Of a DNA stretch of 64,000 bases, positions 54,095-62,981 are shown one piece after another. The stretch covers positions 372,001 through 436,000 of the forward strand of contig NZ_LGKN01000004.1 in assembly GCF_001306175.1 (NCBI RefSeq), read 5' to 3'. This DNA comes from Ardenticatena maritima. Lineage in GTDB: Bacteria > Chloroflexota > Anaerolineae > Ardenticatenales > Ardenticatenaceae. Position numbers and translations under genes: made by a program. A model generated the notes under the pieces. The model was not told the origin of the DNA and did no database searches. It was given only the letters and a program-made list of their open reading frames with translations. Positions within the stretch are counted from its first letter, which is position 1. Every line of letters begins with the position of its first letter.

Positions 54095-54167
54095 TTTTCC
54101 ACACCGTTGGCGTTGTTGTCAACACCTATCCACAACGTTATTCACAATGAAAACGGCGTTATCCACA
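54095..54167 (+). other. Cluster of four DnaA-box-like nonamers
   Basis: In one orientation: TTTTCCACA (54095), CTATCCACA (54126), TTATTCACA (54138) and the perfect TTATCCACA (54159). They sit in the 430-bp gap between leuD and leuB, the largest gap in the operon. No dnaA gene or clear AT-rich unwinding region is adjacent. Confidence 0.55.
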
Positions 54168-54168
54168 T

Positions 54169-54270
54169 TCAGCCGTAGTAGGCTTGCAGCATGTCGCTGG
54201 CGTATGTTTCGTCGGTCGGCTTCTTCGGTTCGCTCTTCGGTTTCTTCACGTCGGTCTTTTGTGCCGCCAT
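54169..54270 (-). CDS. 33-aa lysine-rich microprotein between leuD and leuB
   Basis: ATG 54270 behind AAAGGAGTGG, TGA at 54169. Composition: seven Lys, several Pro and Asp/Glu, then a hydrophobic-aromatic end (MLQAYYG). The basic, disordered first 20 residues and the short amphipathic tail suggest a binding peptide or a translated leader for leuB. No known family. Its stop codon lies next to the last DnaA-box-like site. Confidence 0.5.
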   Translation of the reverse strand: MAAQKTDVKKPKSEPKKPTDETYASDMLQAYYG

Positions 54271-54356
54271 CGTTCCACTCCTTTCGGCATACACGTCAAC
54301 AGGTCAACACAACAGGTACAGCAAACGAGGGTACGCCCCCGCGGTGTCCCTACGGC

Positions 54357-54866
54357 TCAGGAAACGGCGCTTTCGCGCGCTTTCAGGTATTCGAGATAGC
54401 CCCCCGCTTCGCGCACTTTGAGCGCAAAGTCGGGCAAGGGGGCGAATGTGAGCGTTTGCCCGGTGCGGGTGTTGGTCAGCGTGCCGGCGCGCAAATCCAC
54501 CACCGCCTCATCGCCCGTCTCGAAGGCGTCAGCGGCGCCGGGCACTTCCAGCGCCAAAAAGCCGTTGTTGATGGCGTTGCGGTAGAAAATGTTGGCGTAA
54601 TTGTCGGCAATCACCAGCGCCACACCCGCCGCCTGCAACGCCCACACGGCATGCTCGCGGCTACTGCCGGTGCCGAAGTTCTTGCCCGCAATCAGGATGT
54701 CGCCCGGTTGCACTTTCTTGGGAAACTCAGGGTCCAGGTCTTCCATGGCGTGCAAGCCCAGGTATTCGGGATCATCGCTGGTGAGATAGCGCGCCGGGAT
54801 GATTTCGTCGGTGTTGATGTGGTCGCGGCGATAGACATGCACGCGACCGCGAATTGTTGCGCTCAT
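54357..54866 (-). CDS. leuD: 3-isopropylmalate dehydratase small subunit
   Basis: 169 aa, swivelling domain of isopropylmalate isomerase. Key motifs: YRRDHINTDEIIPARYL, where the loop decides substrate specificity, and LIAGKNFGTGSSREHA for binding. The archaeal-type short form pairs with the short LeuC. Start ATG 54866 follows GAGGAGG; an ATG at 54884 includes that ribosome-binding site. It may also process citramalate. Confidence 0.93.
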   Translation of the reverse strand: MSATIRGRVHVYRRDHINTDEIIPARYLTSDDPEYLGLHAMEDLDPEFPKKVQPGDILIAGKNFGTGSSREHAVWALQAAGVALVIADNYANIFYRNAINNGFLALEVPGAADAFETGDEAVVDLRAGTLTNTRTGQTLTFAPLPDFALKVREAGGYLEYLKARESAVS

Positions 54867-54880
54867 TGGTGGTTGCCTCC

Positions 54881-56182
54881 TCATGCGCTCAGTTGGGTTG
54901 CGGTTTCAGTCAGGAATTCGCGCGGGTCGGTGATTTCGCCGGCCACAGCGCTGGCGGCCACAACCGCCGGGCTTGCCAGGTAAATCTGCGCCGACGGGTG
55001 CCCCATGCGGCCGGTGAAGTTGCGGTTGGTGGACGAGATACACACATCATCCGGACCGAGGACGCCGGTGTGCATGCCCAGGCACGCCCCGCACGAGGGG
55101 TACGAAACGGTTGCGCCGGCTTCCACAAAGACTTCAATCAAGCCCTCGCGCAACGCCTGCTTGTAGATGGCTTGTGTGGCCGGAACAACAATCATGCGCA
55201 CATGGTCGGCAATGCGCCGCCCACGCAAGATGTTCGCCGCAATGCGCAGGTCGCTGATGCGCCCATTCGTGCAACTGCCCAGGTAGGCCTGGTCAATGCG
55301 AATGCCCCGCGCGTCGCTGATGGGGTGCCCATTGCCGGGGCGGTTGGGGAACGCCACCACCGGTTCCAACTCGCTCAGGTTGACCTCGATGCGTTCGGCG
55401 TAGTGAGCGTCGGGGTCGGGTTCAAAGATGCGCCAGCGCTCTTCAGGCGTCCCTTTTTCACGCAAGTAGGCTTGCGTCACGTCGTCGGCGGCGACGATGC
55501 CCGTCATGCCGCCGGCTTCCACCGCCATGTTGGTCAGGGTGAAGCGCTCTTCCATGGAGAGCGTCGCCATACCGGGACCGCCCCACTCCATCGCCATGGA
55601 GCGCGCGCCGTCGTCGCCAATGCGGCGGATGACTTCGAGGATGATGTCTTTGGCATAGACGCCCGGCTGCAACTCGCCCACCAGGTCAATACGCAAGGTT
55701 TCAGGCACTTTCAGCCAGAAGGTGCCGGCGTAAATCGCGCCCGCCAGGTCGGTTGAACCGACGCCTGTGGCAAACATGCCCAGCGCGCCGGCGTTGGGCG
55801 TATGCGAATCGCCCGAGACCACCACTTCACCCGGCGCAGGCAAGCCGCTCGCTTCAAACACGGTATGCGCGATGCCGCCGCGCCCCACATCGTACCAGTG
55901 CTTGATGCCATGCTTCTGCACCCACGCTTTCAGGCGCTGATACAGCCGCGCCGAGGCAATATCCTTGGCGGGCACCGTGTGGTCGGGCACGGCTACCACC
56001 CGCTCAGGGTTCCACACGCGGTCCATGTCGCGCTCTTCAAGCATGCGAATGGCGACCGGCGTGGTGATTTCATGCGCCAGCACCCAATCCACGGGCACTT
56101 CCAGCAATTCACCGGGGCGCACCACATCACGCCCAACTTTGGCTGCCAAAATCTTTTCGGCCAGAGTCATCGGTTGCGTCAT
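54881..56182 (-). CDS. leuC: 3-isopropylmalate dehydratase large subunit
   Basis: 433 aa, aconitase superfamily, of the short homoaconitase/archaeal LeuC type. [4Fe-4S] ligands are Cys in [15 protein letters not shown] and two in [31 protein letters not shown] is the other family block. GAGGGA upstream of ATG 56182. 14 bp separate it from leuD. Confidence 0.94.
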   Translation of the reverse strand: MTQPMTLAEKILAAKVGRDVVRPGELLEVPVDWVLAHEITTPVAIRMLEERDMDRVWNPERVVAVPDHTVPAKDIASARLYQRLKAWVQKHGIKHWYDVGRGGIAHTVFEASGLPAPGEVVVSGDSHTPNAGALGMFATGVGSTDLAGAIYAGTFWLKVPETLRIDLVGELQPGVYAKDIILEVIRRIGDDGARSMAMEWGGPGMATLSMEERFTLTNMAVEAGGMTGIVAADDVTQAYLREKGTPEERWRIFEPDPDAHYAERIEVNLSELEPVVAFPNRPGNGHPISDARGIRIDQAYLGSCTNGRISDLRIAANILRGRRIADHVRMIVVPATQAIYKQALREGLIEVFVEAGATVSYPSCGACLGMHTGVLGPDDVCISSTNRNFTGRMGHPSAQIYLASPAVVAASAVAGEITDPREFLTETATQLSA

Positions 56183-56217
56183 TGGTTCATTCCCTCACTC
56201 GTTGACATTCGGTTGAT

Positions 56218-57870
56218 TCAAGCGGTTGTTTCTTCAGCCTTGATGACGACTTCGGCTTGGGCGTCGCTTTGCGCCGCCAGCAGTTTGTTCAACGCCTGCA
56301 CGTAGGCTTTGGCGCTCGCGACGATGATGTCCGTATCCACGCCACGCCCGATGTAGACGCTACTGCGTGAACCGGTTTGCGGGTTGACGCGCTCGCTCCC
56401 CTCACCGCCGCGAATGCGCACGGTCACATCGCCCACAGCGTCAATCCCTTCGGTCACGCTTTGCACGCTGTATTCGAGCAGGTTGTTGGGCACGCGCACA
56501 ATTTCGCGAATAGCGCGGTAGCACGCATCCACGGGACCTGTGCCGATAGCGGTGGCGGTCTGTTCCCGCCCCTCTTCATCGCGCAGGGTGACGGTAGCGG
56601 TGGGAATGTTGGAATTTCCCGCCAGCACCTGCACGCGCACCAACTGCCACGTTTCTTTGGGCTGGTAGAGTTGGTCGCCCACCAGCGCCATGATGTCGGC
56701 GTCGGTGACGTACTTCTTCTTGTCGGCCAGTTCCTTGAAACGGCGGAACGCTTCGTTCAACTGCTCCTTGTTCAAGTGGAAGCCCAACTGTTCCAGGCGC
56801 ACACGGAAAGCGTGGCGTCCGCTGTGTTTGCCCAGCACCAGGCGGCTTTCGGGCACGCCCACCGTCGCGGCGTCCATGATTTCGTAGGTGCGCTTGTGCT
56901 TCAACATGCCGTCCTGGTGGATACCCGCTTCGTGGGCAAACGCGTTCGCGCCCACAATGGCCTTGTTCGGCTGAACGACAATGCCGGTGTAGCGGCTTAC
57001 CATGTCGCTCGTGCGGTAAATTTCCTGCGTGACGATATTGGTGCGCAGGTTGAAGTAATCGCGGCGCACGTAGAGCGCCATGACAACTTCTTCCAGTGAA
57101 CAGTTGCCCGCGCGTTCACCAATCCCGTTGATGGTACATTCCACCTGGCGCGCCCCCGCTTTGACACCAGCCAGCGCATTGGCGACCGCCAGCCCCAAGT
57201 CGTTGTGCGTGTGCACCGAGATGATGACTTCCCCCCGCTCGACTTTGGGTTTCAGGCCGGGGGTGTTTTCGATAATGCCGGCAATCAACGCGCCAAATTC
57301 TTCCGGCACGGTGTAGCCGACCGTGTCGGGGATGTTGAGCGTGGTTGCGCCCGCTTCAACCGCCGCCGCCAGCACTTCATACAAGAAGCGCGGGTCGCTC
57401 CGTCCGGCGTCTTCGGGTGAAAATTCCACGTCGTCGCAAAATTGCTTGGCAAAGGCCACCATTTCGCGCGTGGTGGCGACGACTTCTTCGCGCGTCATGC
57501 GCAGTTTGTACTGCAAGTGAATGTCGCTGGTGGCGATGAAGGTGTGAATGCGCGGTTTTGCGGCGTGGCGCACCGCTTCCCACGCTTTGCTGATATCGTC
57601 ACGGTTGGCGCGCGCCAAGCCGGCGATGATGGGACCGTCGGGCGTGCCCACGGTGCGGGCAATCGCGGCAACGGCTTCCAGGTCGCCGGGGGAAGCGGCG
57701 GGGAAGCCGGCTTCGATGACGTCCACATTCAAACGCGCCAACTGTTTCGCGATTTCGATTTTTTCGTGTGTGTGCAGCGTTGCACCCGGTGATTGCTCGC
57801 CATCGCGCAAGGTCGTATCGAAAATGCGGACAACGTCAGATTCGATTGAAATAGTCGGTTGCTGGCTCAT
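56218..57870 (-). CDS. leuA: 2-isopropylmalate synthase
   Basis: 550 aa. Condenses 2-oxoisovalerate with acetyl-CoA, the first step of leucine synthesis. Catalytic barrel: [19 protein letters not shown], metal-binding [16 protein letters not shown], and [16 protein letters not shown]. The C-terminal regulatory dimer domain (about 395-530) is complete, so leucine feedback is likely. GAAAGGAG precedes ATG 57870. The 161-bp gap to pyk contains no clear terminator; a strong ribosome-binding site there (AAAGGGGGTGG) precedes a poor short frame. Confidence 0.94.
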   Translation of the reverse strand: MSQQPTISIESDVVRIFDTTLRDGEQSPGATLHTHEKIEIAKQLARLNVDVIEAGFPAASPGDLEAVAAIARTVGTPDGPIIAGLARANRDDISKAWEAVRHAAKPRIHTFIATSDIHLQYKLRMTREEVVATTREMVAFAKQFCDDVEFSPEDAGRSDPRFLYEVLAAAVEAGATTLNIPDTVGYTVPEEFGALIAGIIENTPGLKPKVERGEVIISVHTHNDLGLAVANALAGVKAGARQVECTINGIGERAGNCSLEEVVMALYVRRDYFNLRTNIVTQEIYRTSDMVSRYTGIVVQPNKAIVGANAFAHEAGIHQDGMLKHKRTYEIMDAATVGVPESRLVLGKHSGRHAFRVRLEQLGFHLNKEQLNEAFRRFKELADKKKYVTDADIMALVGDQLYQPKETWQLVRVQVLAGNSNIPTATVTLRDEEGREQTATAIGTGPVDACYRAIREIVRVPNNLLEYSVQSVTEGIDAVGDVTVRIRGGEGSERVNPQTGSRSSVYIGRGVDTDIIVASAKAYVQALNKLLAAQSDAQAEVVIKAEETTA

Positions 57871-58031
57871 GGGGTTGTGCTCCTTTCCTGTTCAACTTGG
57901 TTTTGGGTGAACTTGCATGCCGACGGTGACCCAAAAGGCCAGAAAGGTCATCTTCGCGCATGGCACCACCCCCTTTCGCCAGAATCTCTTGGCATCTGAG
58001 AACTCCTTGCTCTTTCTTCACACCGGGTCGG

Positions 58032-59156
58032 TCAAAGTCCTTGCGTCACCCTCACGGGCACGCTGTACGGCATGGGATCGCGGGTTTCTTTGAGCAAGTG
58101 GCGCAAGACGCCCGGCGAGGTGGTAATCGGCGTATCCAACTCGCGCTCGACGCGCTCGATGATGGTGCGCATCATCGCCACGGCTTCCACCGGGTAGCAT
58201 CCGGTCGCTGTCTCGCCGGAGAGCATGACGGCGGTTGTGCCATCCATCACGGCGTTGGCGACATCGCTCACCTCGGCGCGGGTTGGGCGCGGGTGGTGTT
58301 CCATGCTCGCCAGCATTTGCGTCGCCGTGACGACGGGCTTGCCCGCACGGTTGCACCGCCGAATGATACGCTTTTGCACCAGGGGCACCTCTTCGGGGGG
58401 CAGTTCCAGCCCCAGGTCGCCGCGCGCCACCATCACCCCATCCGCCGCGGCGATGATGTCATCGAGATGTTCAACGGCTTCGCGCGTTTCGATTTTCGCC
58501 ATGAGACGCGGCGTCGCGCGCCCTTGGCAGACCGTCGTCAACGCCGCGCGCGCCTGCTCAATATCGCTCGCCGAACGGACGAACGAAACCGCAACCCACT
58601 CAACCCCCAGCGAGACGGCAAACGCCATGTCGCGCAGGTCTTTGGCGCTCAGGGCGCTTGCGTGTTGGTGCTGTCGCCCTGGGGGCAAGGTCAAGCCCTT
58701 GTGCGAGGTCAGGTGGCCGCCGGTGCGCACCCGGCAGACCACCCGCTCATCGTCGCACGCTTCCACCGTCAACGCGATGAGGCCGTCGTCCAACAGAAGC
58801 GTATCGCCCGGCGCAACATCCAGGCTGACACCGGGGACGGGGATATCGCAAGGCACGTGGTCGGCGTGCGCCGAAAGCACCACTGCTTGCCCCGGCTGCA
58901 AATCAAGCCCACGCCCCACATCGCCAATCCGCACTTTCGCGCCCTGCAAATCTGCCAACAACAGGACGCGCCGCCCCTCCGCCTCTGCGGCGGCGCGCAC
59001 ACGGGCGGCCATTTCCGCATGAGTCTCATGCGTGCCATGCGAGAAGTTGAGCCGCGCCACATCCATGCCGGCCGCAACCATGCGACGCAAGGTCTCGTGT
59101 GTCCAGCATGCGGGACCGATGGTGGCAATAATTTGCGTTTTGCGTGAAGACCTCAT
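58032..59156 (-). CDS. pyk: Short pyruvate kinase lacking the C-terminal domain
   Basis: 374 aa; typical enzymes have about 470. A and B domains are complete: [20 protein letters not shown] with the substrate Arg, metal site in [13 protein letters not shown] and [15 protein letters not shown], and the signature [20 protein letters not shown] then LSGETATG. The protein ends about 50 residues later without the C domain that binds allosteric sugars. The gene is intact, not frame-shifted: only 160 bp separate it from leuA. Start ATG 59156 follows GGAAGGGGAAAC, 25 bp after ilvC. Presumably makes pyruvate for IlvB and CimA, without normal allosteric control. Confidence 0.88.
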   Translation of the reverse strand: MRSSRKTQIIATIGPACWTHETLRRMVAAGMDVARLNFSHGTHETHAEMAARVRAAAEAEGRRVLLLADLQGAKVRIGDVGRGLDLQPGQAVVLSAHADHVPCDIPVPGVSLDVAPGDTLLLDDGLIALTVEACDDERVVCRVRTGGHLTSHKGLTLPPGRQHQHASALSAKDLRDMAFAVSLGVEWVAVSFVRSASDIEQARAALTTVCQGRATPRLMAKIETREAVEHLDDIIAAADGVMVARGDLGLELPPEEVPLVQKRIIRRCNRAGKPVVTATQMLASMEHHPRPTRAEVSDVANAVMDGTTAVMLSGETATGCYPVEAVAMMRTIIERVERELDTPITTSPGVLRHLLKETRDPMPYSVPVRVTQGL

Positions 59157-59181
59157 CGCGTTTCCCCTTCCAAGGTTGGTT

Positions 59182-60216
59182 TTATTGCTGTTCGGTTTCG
59201 GGCACGGGTTCCGGTTCGATTTCCACCGGCTTGACAAAGGGCATCATGCGGCGCAAGCGGCGCCCCACTTCTTCGATGGGGTGGCGCTGTTCTTCGGCGC
59301 GGCGCTTGTAGAAGGTCGGGCGCCCCTGGGCGTTTTCTTCAATCCACTGCTCGGCAAACGCGCCGCTCTGAATGTCGGCGAGCAGTTGCTTCATCGCTGC
59401 GCGGCTCTGCTCGTTGATGACACGCTTGCCGGCGTGGTAGTCGCCGTATTCGGCCGTATCACTCACCGAGTAGCGCATGTACGACAGCCCACCCTGGTAG
59501 AACAAATCCACGATGAGTTTGAGTTCGTGCAAGCACTCGAAGTAGGCCACTTCGGGCTGGTAGCCGGCTTCCACCAGCGTCTCGAACCCGGCTTTGATCA
59601 ACTCCGCCACGCCGCCGCACAACACGGCTTGCTCGCCGAAAAGGTCGGTTTCGGTTTCCTCGGCGAATGTGGTTTCGATGACGCCGGCGCGGGTGCACCC
59701 GATGGCTTTGGCATAGGCGAGGGCGTCTTCCTTGGCGTGCCCCGTCGCATCCTGATAGACCGCCATCAACGCCGGCGTGCCTACGCCTTCGACGTAGAGT
59801 TCGCGCACACGGTGGCCGGGCGCTTTGGGGGCGACCATGCTCACGTCCACGCCCTCAGGCGGCACAATCTGCCCGTAGCGAATGTTGAAACCGTGCGCGA
59901 ACATGAGCGTGTTGCCCGGCTGCAAGTTGGGCTTGATGTCGCGCTGGTAGACTTCGGCTTGCTTCGTGTCGGGAATCAGCACCATGACGATGTCCGCTTC
60001 GGCGACGGCTTGCGCCACAGGCACCACACGCACTCCGTCGGCTTCGGCTTTCTGCCAACTGCGGCTGCCTTCATACAGCCCCACACGCACGTCAACGCCG
60101 CTATCGCGCAGATTGAGGGCGTGCGCATGCCCCTGGCTTCCGTAGCCCAACACGGCGACTTTGCGCCCTTCCAAACGTTTGATGTCGGCGTCCTGGTCGT
60201 AGTAAATCGTTGCCAT
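59182..60216 (-). CDS. ilvC: Ketol-acid reductoisomerase (class I)
   Basis: 344 aa. NAD(P)-binding [20 protein letters not shown] with a basic/phosphate-binding loop after ([14 protein letters not shown]), and the metal-binding knotted domain with [19 protein letters not shown] and the acidic [19 protein letters not shown]. Rearranges and reduces acetolactate or acetohydroxybutyrate. The tail is acidic ([13 protein letters not shown]). AGGAGG precedes ATG 60216. Confidence 0.95.
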   Translation of the reverse strand: MATIYYDQDADIKRLEGRKVAVLGYGSQGHAHALNLRDSGVDVRVGLYEGSRSWQKAEADGVRVVPVAQAVAEADIVMVLIPDTKQAEVYQRDIKPNLQPGNTLMFAHGFNIRYGQIVPPEGVDVSMVAPKAPGHRVRELYVEGVGTPALMAVYQDATGHAKEDALAYAKAIGCTRAGVIETTFAEETETDLFGEQAVLCGGVAELIKAGFETLVEAGYQPEVAYFECLHELKLIVDLFYQGGLSYMRYSVSDTAEYGDYHAGKRVINEQSRAAMKQLLADIQSGAFAEQWIEENAQGRPTFYKRRAEEQRHPIEEVGRRLRRMMPFVKPVEIEPEPVPETEQQ

Positions 60217-60261
60217 TCCTGCAATCCTCCTGTTTGATCGAAAAGTTTTGTTGGTTGTTGC

Positions 60262-60768
60262 TTACAAAATAGTGAATTGGTGAGCAGGCTCGCTTGAACC
60301 GCGCGCCATCGCCACCAATCCGGTACGCATCATTTCCAAAATGCCGTAGGGGCGCAGCCCCTCGATGAACGACTGCACTTCATCCTCTTCGCCCGTCAGT
60401 TCCAGAATCATGCTGTCGGCGGAAATATCGGCGACTTTGGCTTGAAACGCTTCCGCCAGGCGCAGCAGGTCGGCGTGGGTTTCACTGTCGGAGCGCACCT
60501 TGACCAGCACCAGGTCGCGCTGGACGGCGGGGCGGTGTGTCAGGTCTTCCACGTCAATCACGTTGATGAGTTTGAGCAGATTGCGCTGGACCATCGACGC
60601 GTCGGTTTTGGACGCATCCACCACGATTGTCATGCGCGAGACGGCGGGGTCTTCGGTTTCGCCCACCGTCAGGCTGATGATGTTGAAGTTGCGGCGGCGG
60701 AAGAGGCTCGCCACGCGGTTCAGCACGCCGGGCTTGTTTTCGACACGAGCAACGAGAACGTGTTTCAT
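60262..60768 (-). CDS. ilvN: Acetolactate synthase small (regulatory) subunit
   Basis: 168 aa with two ACT-like halves: [25 protein letters not shown] is the N-terminal valine-binding ACT domain, and the C-terminal half ends [15 protein letters not shown]. It confers valine sensitivity and stabilises IlvB. The ATG overlaps the ilvB stop (ATGA), so the subunits are made in a fixed ratio. Confidence 0.95.
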   Translation of the reverse strand: MKHVLVARVENKPGVLNRVASLFRRRNFNIISLTVGETEDPAVSRMTIVVDASKTDASMVQRNLLKLINVIDVEDLTHRPAVQRDLVLVKVRSDSETHADLLRLAEAFQAKVADISADSMILELTGEEDEVQSFIEGLRPYGILEMMRTGLVAMARGSSEPAHQFTIL

Positions 60769-62480
60769 GAGTGCACCTCCGTGCGTTCGTTCGCCAGCGG
60801 GCGGCGAATCATGTTGTGCAAATCGGCGCCGGACGGCACCATGGGATAGACCATCTCCTCGCGCTCAACCACAAAGTCAATCAGCGCGGGACCATCTACC
60901 GCGCGCGCGGCTTCGATGGTGGGCAAAACGTCTTCGCGCCGTTCCACGCGGAAGGCGGGGATACCGTAGGCTTCAGCCAGTTTGACGAAATCGGGGTTGA
61001 CCAGTGGGGTGGCGTTGTAGCGCCGCCCGTAGAAGATTTCCTGCCACTGGCGCACCATGCCCAGATAGCCGTTGTTGATGATGGCGATACGCACACGGCG
61101 CTTTTCCTGCACGGCGGTCGCCAATTCGCACAGCGTCATCTGGAAGCCGCCGTCGCCAACAACCGCCCAAATCTCCTCATCGGGGCGCGCGAACGAAGCG
61201 CCGATGGCCGCCGGCAACGCAAAGCCCATCGTCCCCAAACCGCCGCTGGTGATGAGTGAGAAGGGGCGTTCGTGGTGGTAGTACTGCGCTTCCCACATTT
61301 GGTGTTGCCCGACGTCCGTCACCACGGTGGCTTGCCCATGCGTGGCTTTCCAGAGGTCGTGGATGACGTGCACCGCCCAGAGTTTGTCGCCGCTCTCCAC
61401 GTTCAAGATGTCGCGGCGGCGGGTGTCTTCGCGCCATTCATCAATGCGCGCCAACCAGGCCGAGCGGTCGCGTGGTTCGACATGGGGGAGCAGATGTTGC
61501 AGCACTTCGCGCAAGTCGCCGATGATACCCACGTCCACTTTGACGTTCTTGTTGAGTTCGGTGGGGTCAATTTCGATGTGGATTTTGCGGGCTTTGGGGG
61601 CATACGTTTTGACATTGCCGGTCACGCGGTCGTCAAAGCGCATGCCGAACGCCAACAGCAGGTCGGCTTCTTGAATCGCCTGGTTGACGTAGGCTTCACC
61701 ATGCATCCCCATCATGCCCAGGCAGAGCGGGTGCGAGGCGGGGAAGTTCCCCAACCCCAGCAAAGTTTGCGCCACGGGGATTTGGGCTTTTTCAGCGAAT
61801 TCGCGCAGTTCGCGCATGGCGTTGCTCATCAACACACCATGCCCGGCCAGAATCACGGGGCGTTCCGCCGAGTTGATGAGTTTGATGGCTTGCTCAAACT
61901 GCTCCGGTGGAATCACTGTTTCGGGGCGATACCCCGGCAAGCGAATTTCGCTTTCGTCGGGGAAGACAAATTCAGTCGTGGCGTTCTGCACATCTTTGGG
62001 AATGTCAATCAGCACCGGCCCGGGGCGACCAGAACGGGCAATGTGGAAGGCTTCGCGGATGATGTAGGCGAGGTCGCGCACGTCGGTCACAAGGTAATTG
62101 TGCTTGGTGACGGGGAGCGTGACGCCGGTCACGTCGGTTTCCTGGAAGGCGTCGGAGCCAATCGCTGAGGTGGGCACCTGTCCGGTGATGCACACGATGG
62201 GCACAGAGTCCATCATGGCGGTCGCCAAACCGGTGACCATGTTGGTCGCGCCGGGGCCGCTGGTTGCCATGGCCACCCCCACCTTGCCGCTGGCGCGGGC
62301 GTATCCATCAGCGGCGTGGGTTGCGCCCTGTTCATGTCGCACCAGCACGTGGTGGATTTGGGGGTATTTGCTCAGGGCATCGTAGGTAGGCAAAATGGCG
62401 CCGCCCGGATAACCAAAGACCACTTCCACGCCTTCGCGGATGAGACATTCCCAAATGATTTCTGCGCCTGTGAGTTGCAT
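60765..62480 (-). CDS. ilvB: Acetolactate synthase large (catalytic) subunit
   Basis: 571 aa thiamine-diphosphate enzyme. Catalytic Glu in [18 protein letters not shown], the FAD-binding central domain, and the diphosphate/Mg2+ motif [15 protein letters not shown] ... [12 protein letters not shown]. Makes acetolactate from two pyruvates or acetohydroxybutyrate with 2-oxobutyrate. ATG 62480, with AAAGGAG upstream and an attenuator-like leader before it. First gene of the operon. Confidence 0.96.
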   Translation of the reverse strand: MQLTGAEIIWECLIREGVEVVFGYPGGAILPTYDALSKYPQIHHVLVRHEQGATHAADGYARASGKVGVAMATSGPGATNMVTGLATAMMDSVPIVCITGQVPTSAIGSDAFQETDVTGVTLPVTKHNYLVTDVRDLAYIIREAFHIARSGRPGPVLIDIPKDVQNATTEFVFPDESEIRLPGYRPETVIPPEQFEQAIKLINSAERPVILAGHGVLMSNAMRELREFAEKAQIPVAQTLLGLGNFPASHPLCLGMMGMHGEAYVNQAIQEADLLLAFGMRFDDRVTGNVKTYAPKARKIHIEIDPTELNKNVKVDVGIIGDLREVLQHLLPHVEPRDRSAWLARIDEWREDTRRRDILNVESGDKLWAVHVIHDLWKATHGQATVVTDVGQHQMWEAQYYHHERPFSLITSGGLGTMGFALPAAIGASFARPDEEIWAVVGDGGFQMTLCELATAVQEKRRVRIAIINNGYLGMVRQWQEIFYGRRYNATPLVNPDFVKLAEAYGIPAFRVERREDVLPTIEAARAVDGPALIDFVVEREEMVYPMVPSGADLHNMIRRPLANERTEVHS

Positions 62481-62510
62481 ACCATCTACTCCTTTTCAGG
62501 TTGGTGAACC

Positions 62511-62561
62511 AAACAAAAACGCCCGCCAACATGCTCCCCCCGTTGGGATGCTGTGGCGGGC
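62511..62561 (-). terminator. ilv leader terminator (attenuator)
   Basis: On the minus strand GCCCGCCA ... TCCC ... GGGA ... TGGCGGGC with an internal loop, then GTTTTTGTTT. It ends 31 nt before ilvB. It also contains CCCAACG, complementary to CGTTGGG in leader region 1. Confidence 0.75.
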
Positions 62562-62596
62562 ATCAACGCCCTTTCCGAAACGACTTCACAAACAAT

Positions 62597-62624
62597 CAGG
62601 GCCTCCCGCGTTGGGGAGGCCCTG
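62597..62624 (-). promoter_or_regulatory. ilv leader hairpin 2:3
   Basis: Perfect 11-bp stem CAGGGCCTCCC / GGGAGGCCCTG, loop of 6. Its 5' arm and loop can instead pair, 16 of 17 bases, with 62667-62683 inside the leader peptide codons 28-33. Confidence 0.7.
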
Positions 62625-62648
62625 TCGTGACCTTGTGCGTGTGTGCCG

Positions 62649-62765
62649 CTACCATCCGGTGCTCGCGGCCTTCCCAACGCGGGCTGGCTCCTTGCCAATA
62701 ATAATGACAAGGAGCGAAAGAAGGACGACAAGCACCAGGTTGAGAAGGACGAGCGGCACAAACAT
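62649..62765 (-). CDS. ilv leader peptide, 38 aa, rich in Val/Leu/Ile
   Basis: ATG 62765 with AGGAGC at 8 nt, stop TAG at 62649-62651. Residues 3-23 hold 9 Leu, 6 Val and 3 consecutive Ile (IIIG at the end); the rest is basic (GKEPARVGKAASTGW). It starts about 32 nt after the predicted transcript start of the ilvB operon. A ribosome stalled for lack of charged branched-chain tRNAs would sit just before RNA region 1. Alternative reading: a small membrane protein; position and RNA structures favour a leader. Confidence 0.8.
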   Translation of the reverse strand: MFVPLVLLNLVLVVLLSLLVIIIGKEPARVGKAASTGW

Positions 62766-62803
62766 GTGAACTGCTCCTGCTCGGTTTTCGTTTCGTTGCG
62801 AGC

Positions 62804-62833
62804 ACTATAACAAAAAGCACAAACCAGTGTCAA
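62804..62833 (-). promoter_or_regulatory. Promoter of the ilv-leu operon
   Basis: Consensus TTGACA, 18-bp spacer, TATAGT on the minus strand, start near 62797. One of the best matches to consensus in the window. Confidence 0.75.
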
Positions 62834-62981
62834 GGGGGTATGGCACCAAATGGCACGAAGACTACCCGCATGGGTACTACCTCTATCCCTTTTTACCACG
62901 CCCTGCCGGCGGTGCATATTCGCGCCTCTGGCGCGATTCGATAGAATGCTCGCGCCATAGCAGAGAGAGGAGTGCCGTTTG

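Noticed and set aside
54095-54167. DnaA-box cluster taken as the chromosomal origin
   Set aside because: No dnaA, dnaN, parA/B or AT-rich unwinding element nearby, and the site lies within an operon; kept only as a binding-site cluster.
57836-58021. 61-codon frame between pyk and leuA as a second leader peptide
   Set aside because: Its sequence has no run of Val/Leu/Ile codons and no terminator or alternative hairpin follows; it overlaps the start of leuA out of frame.
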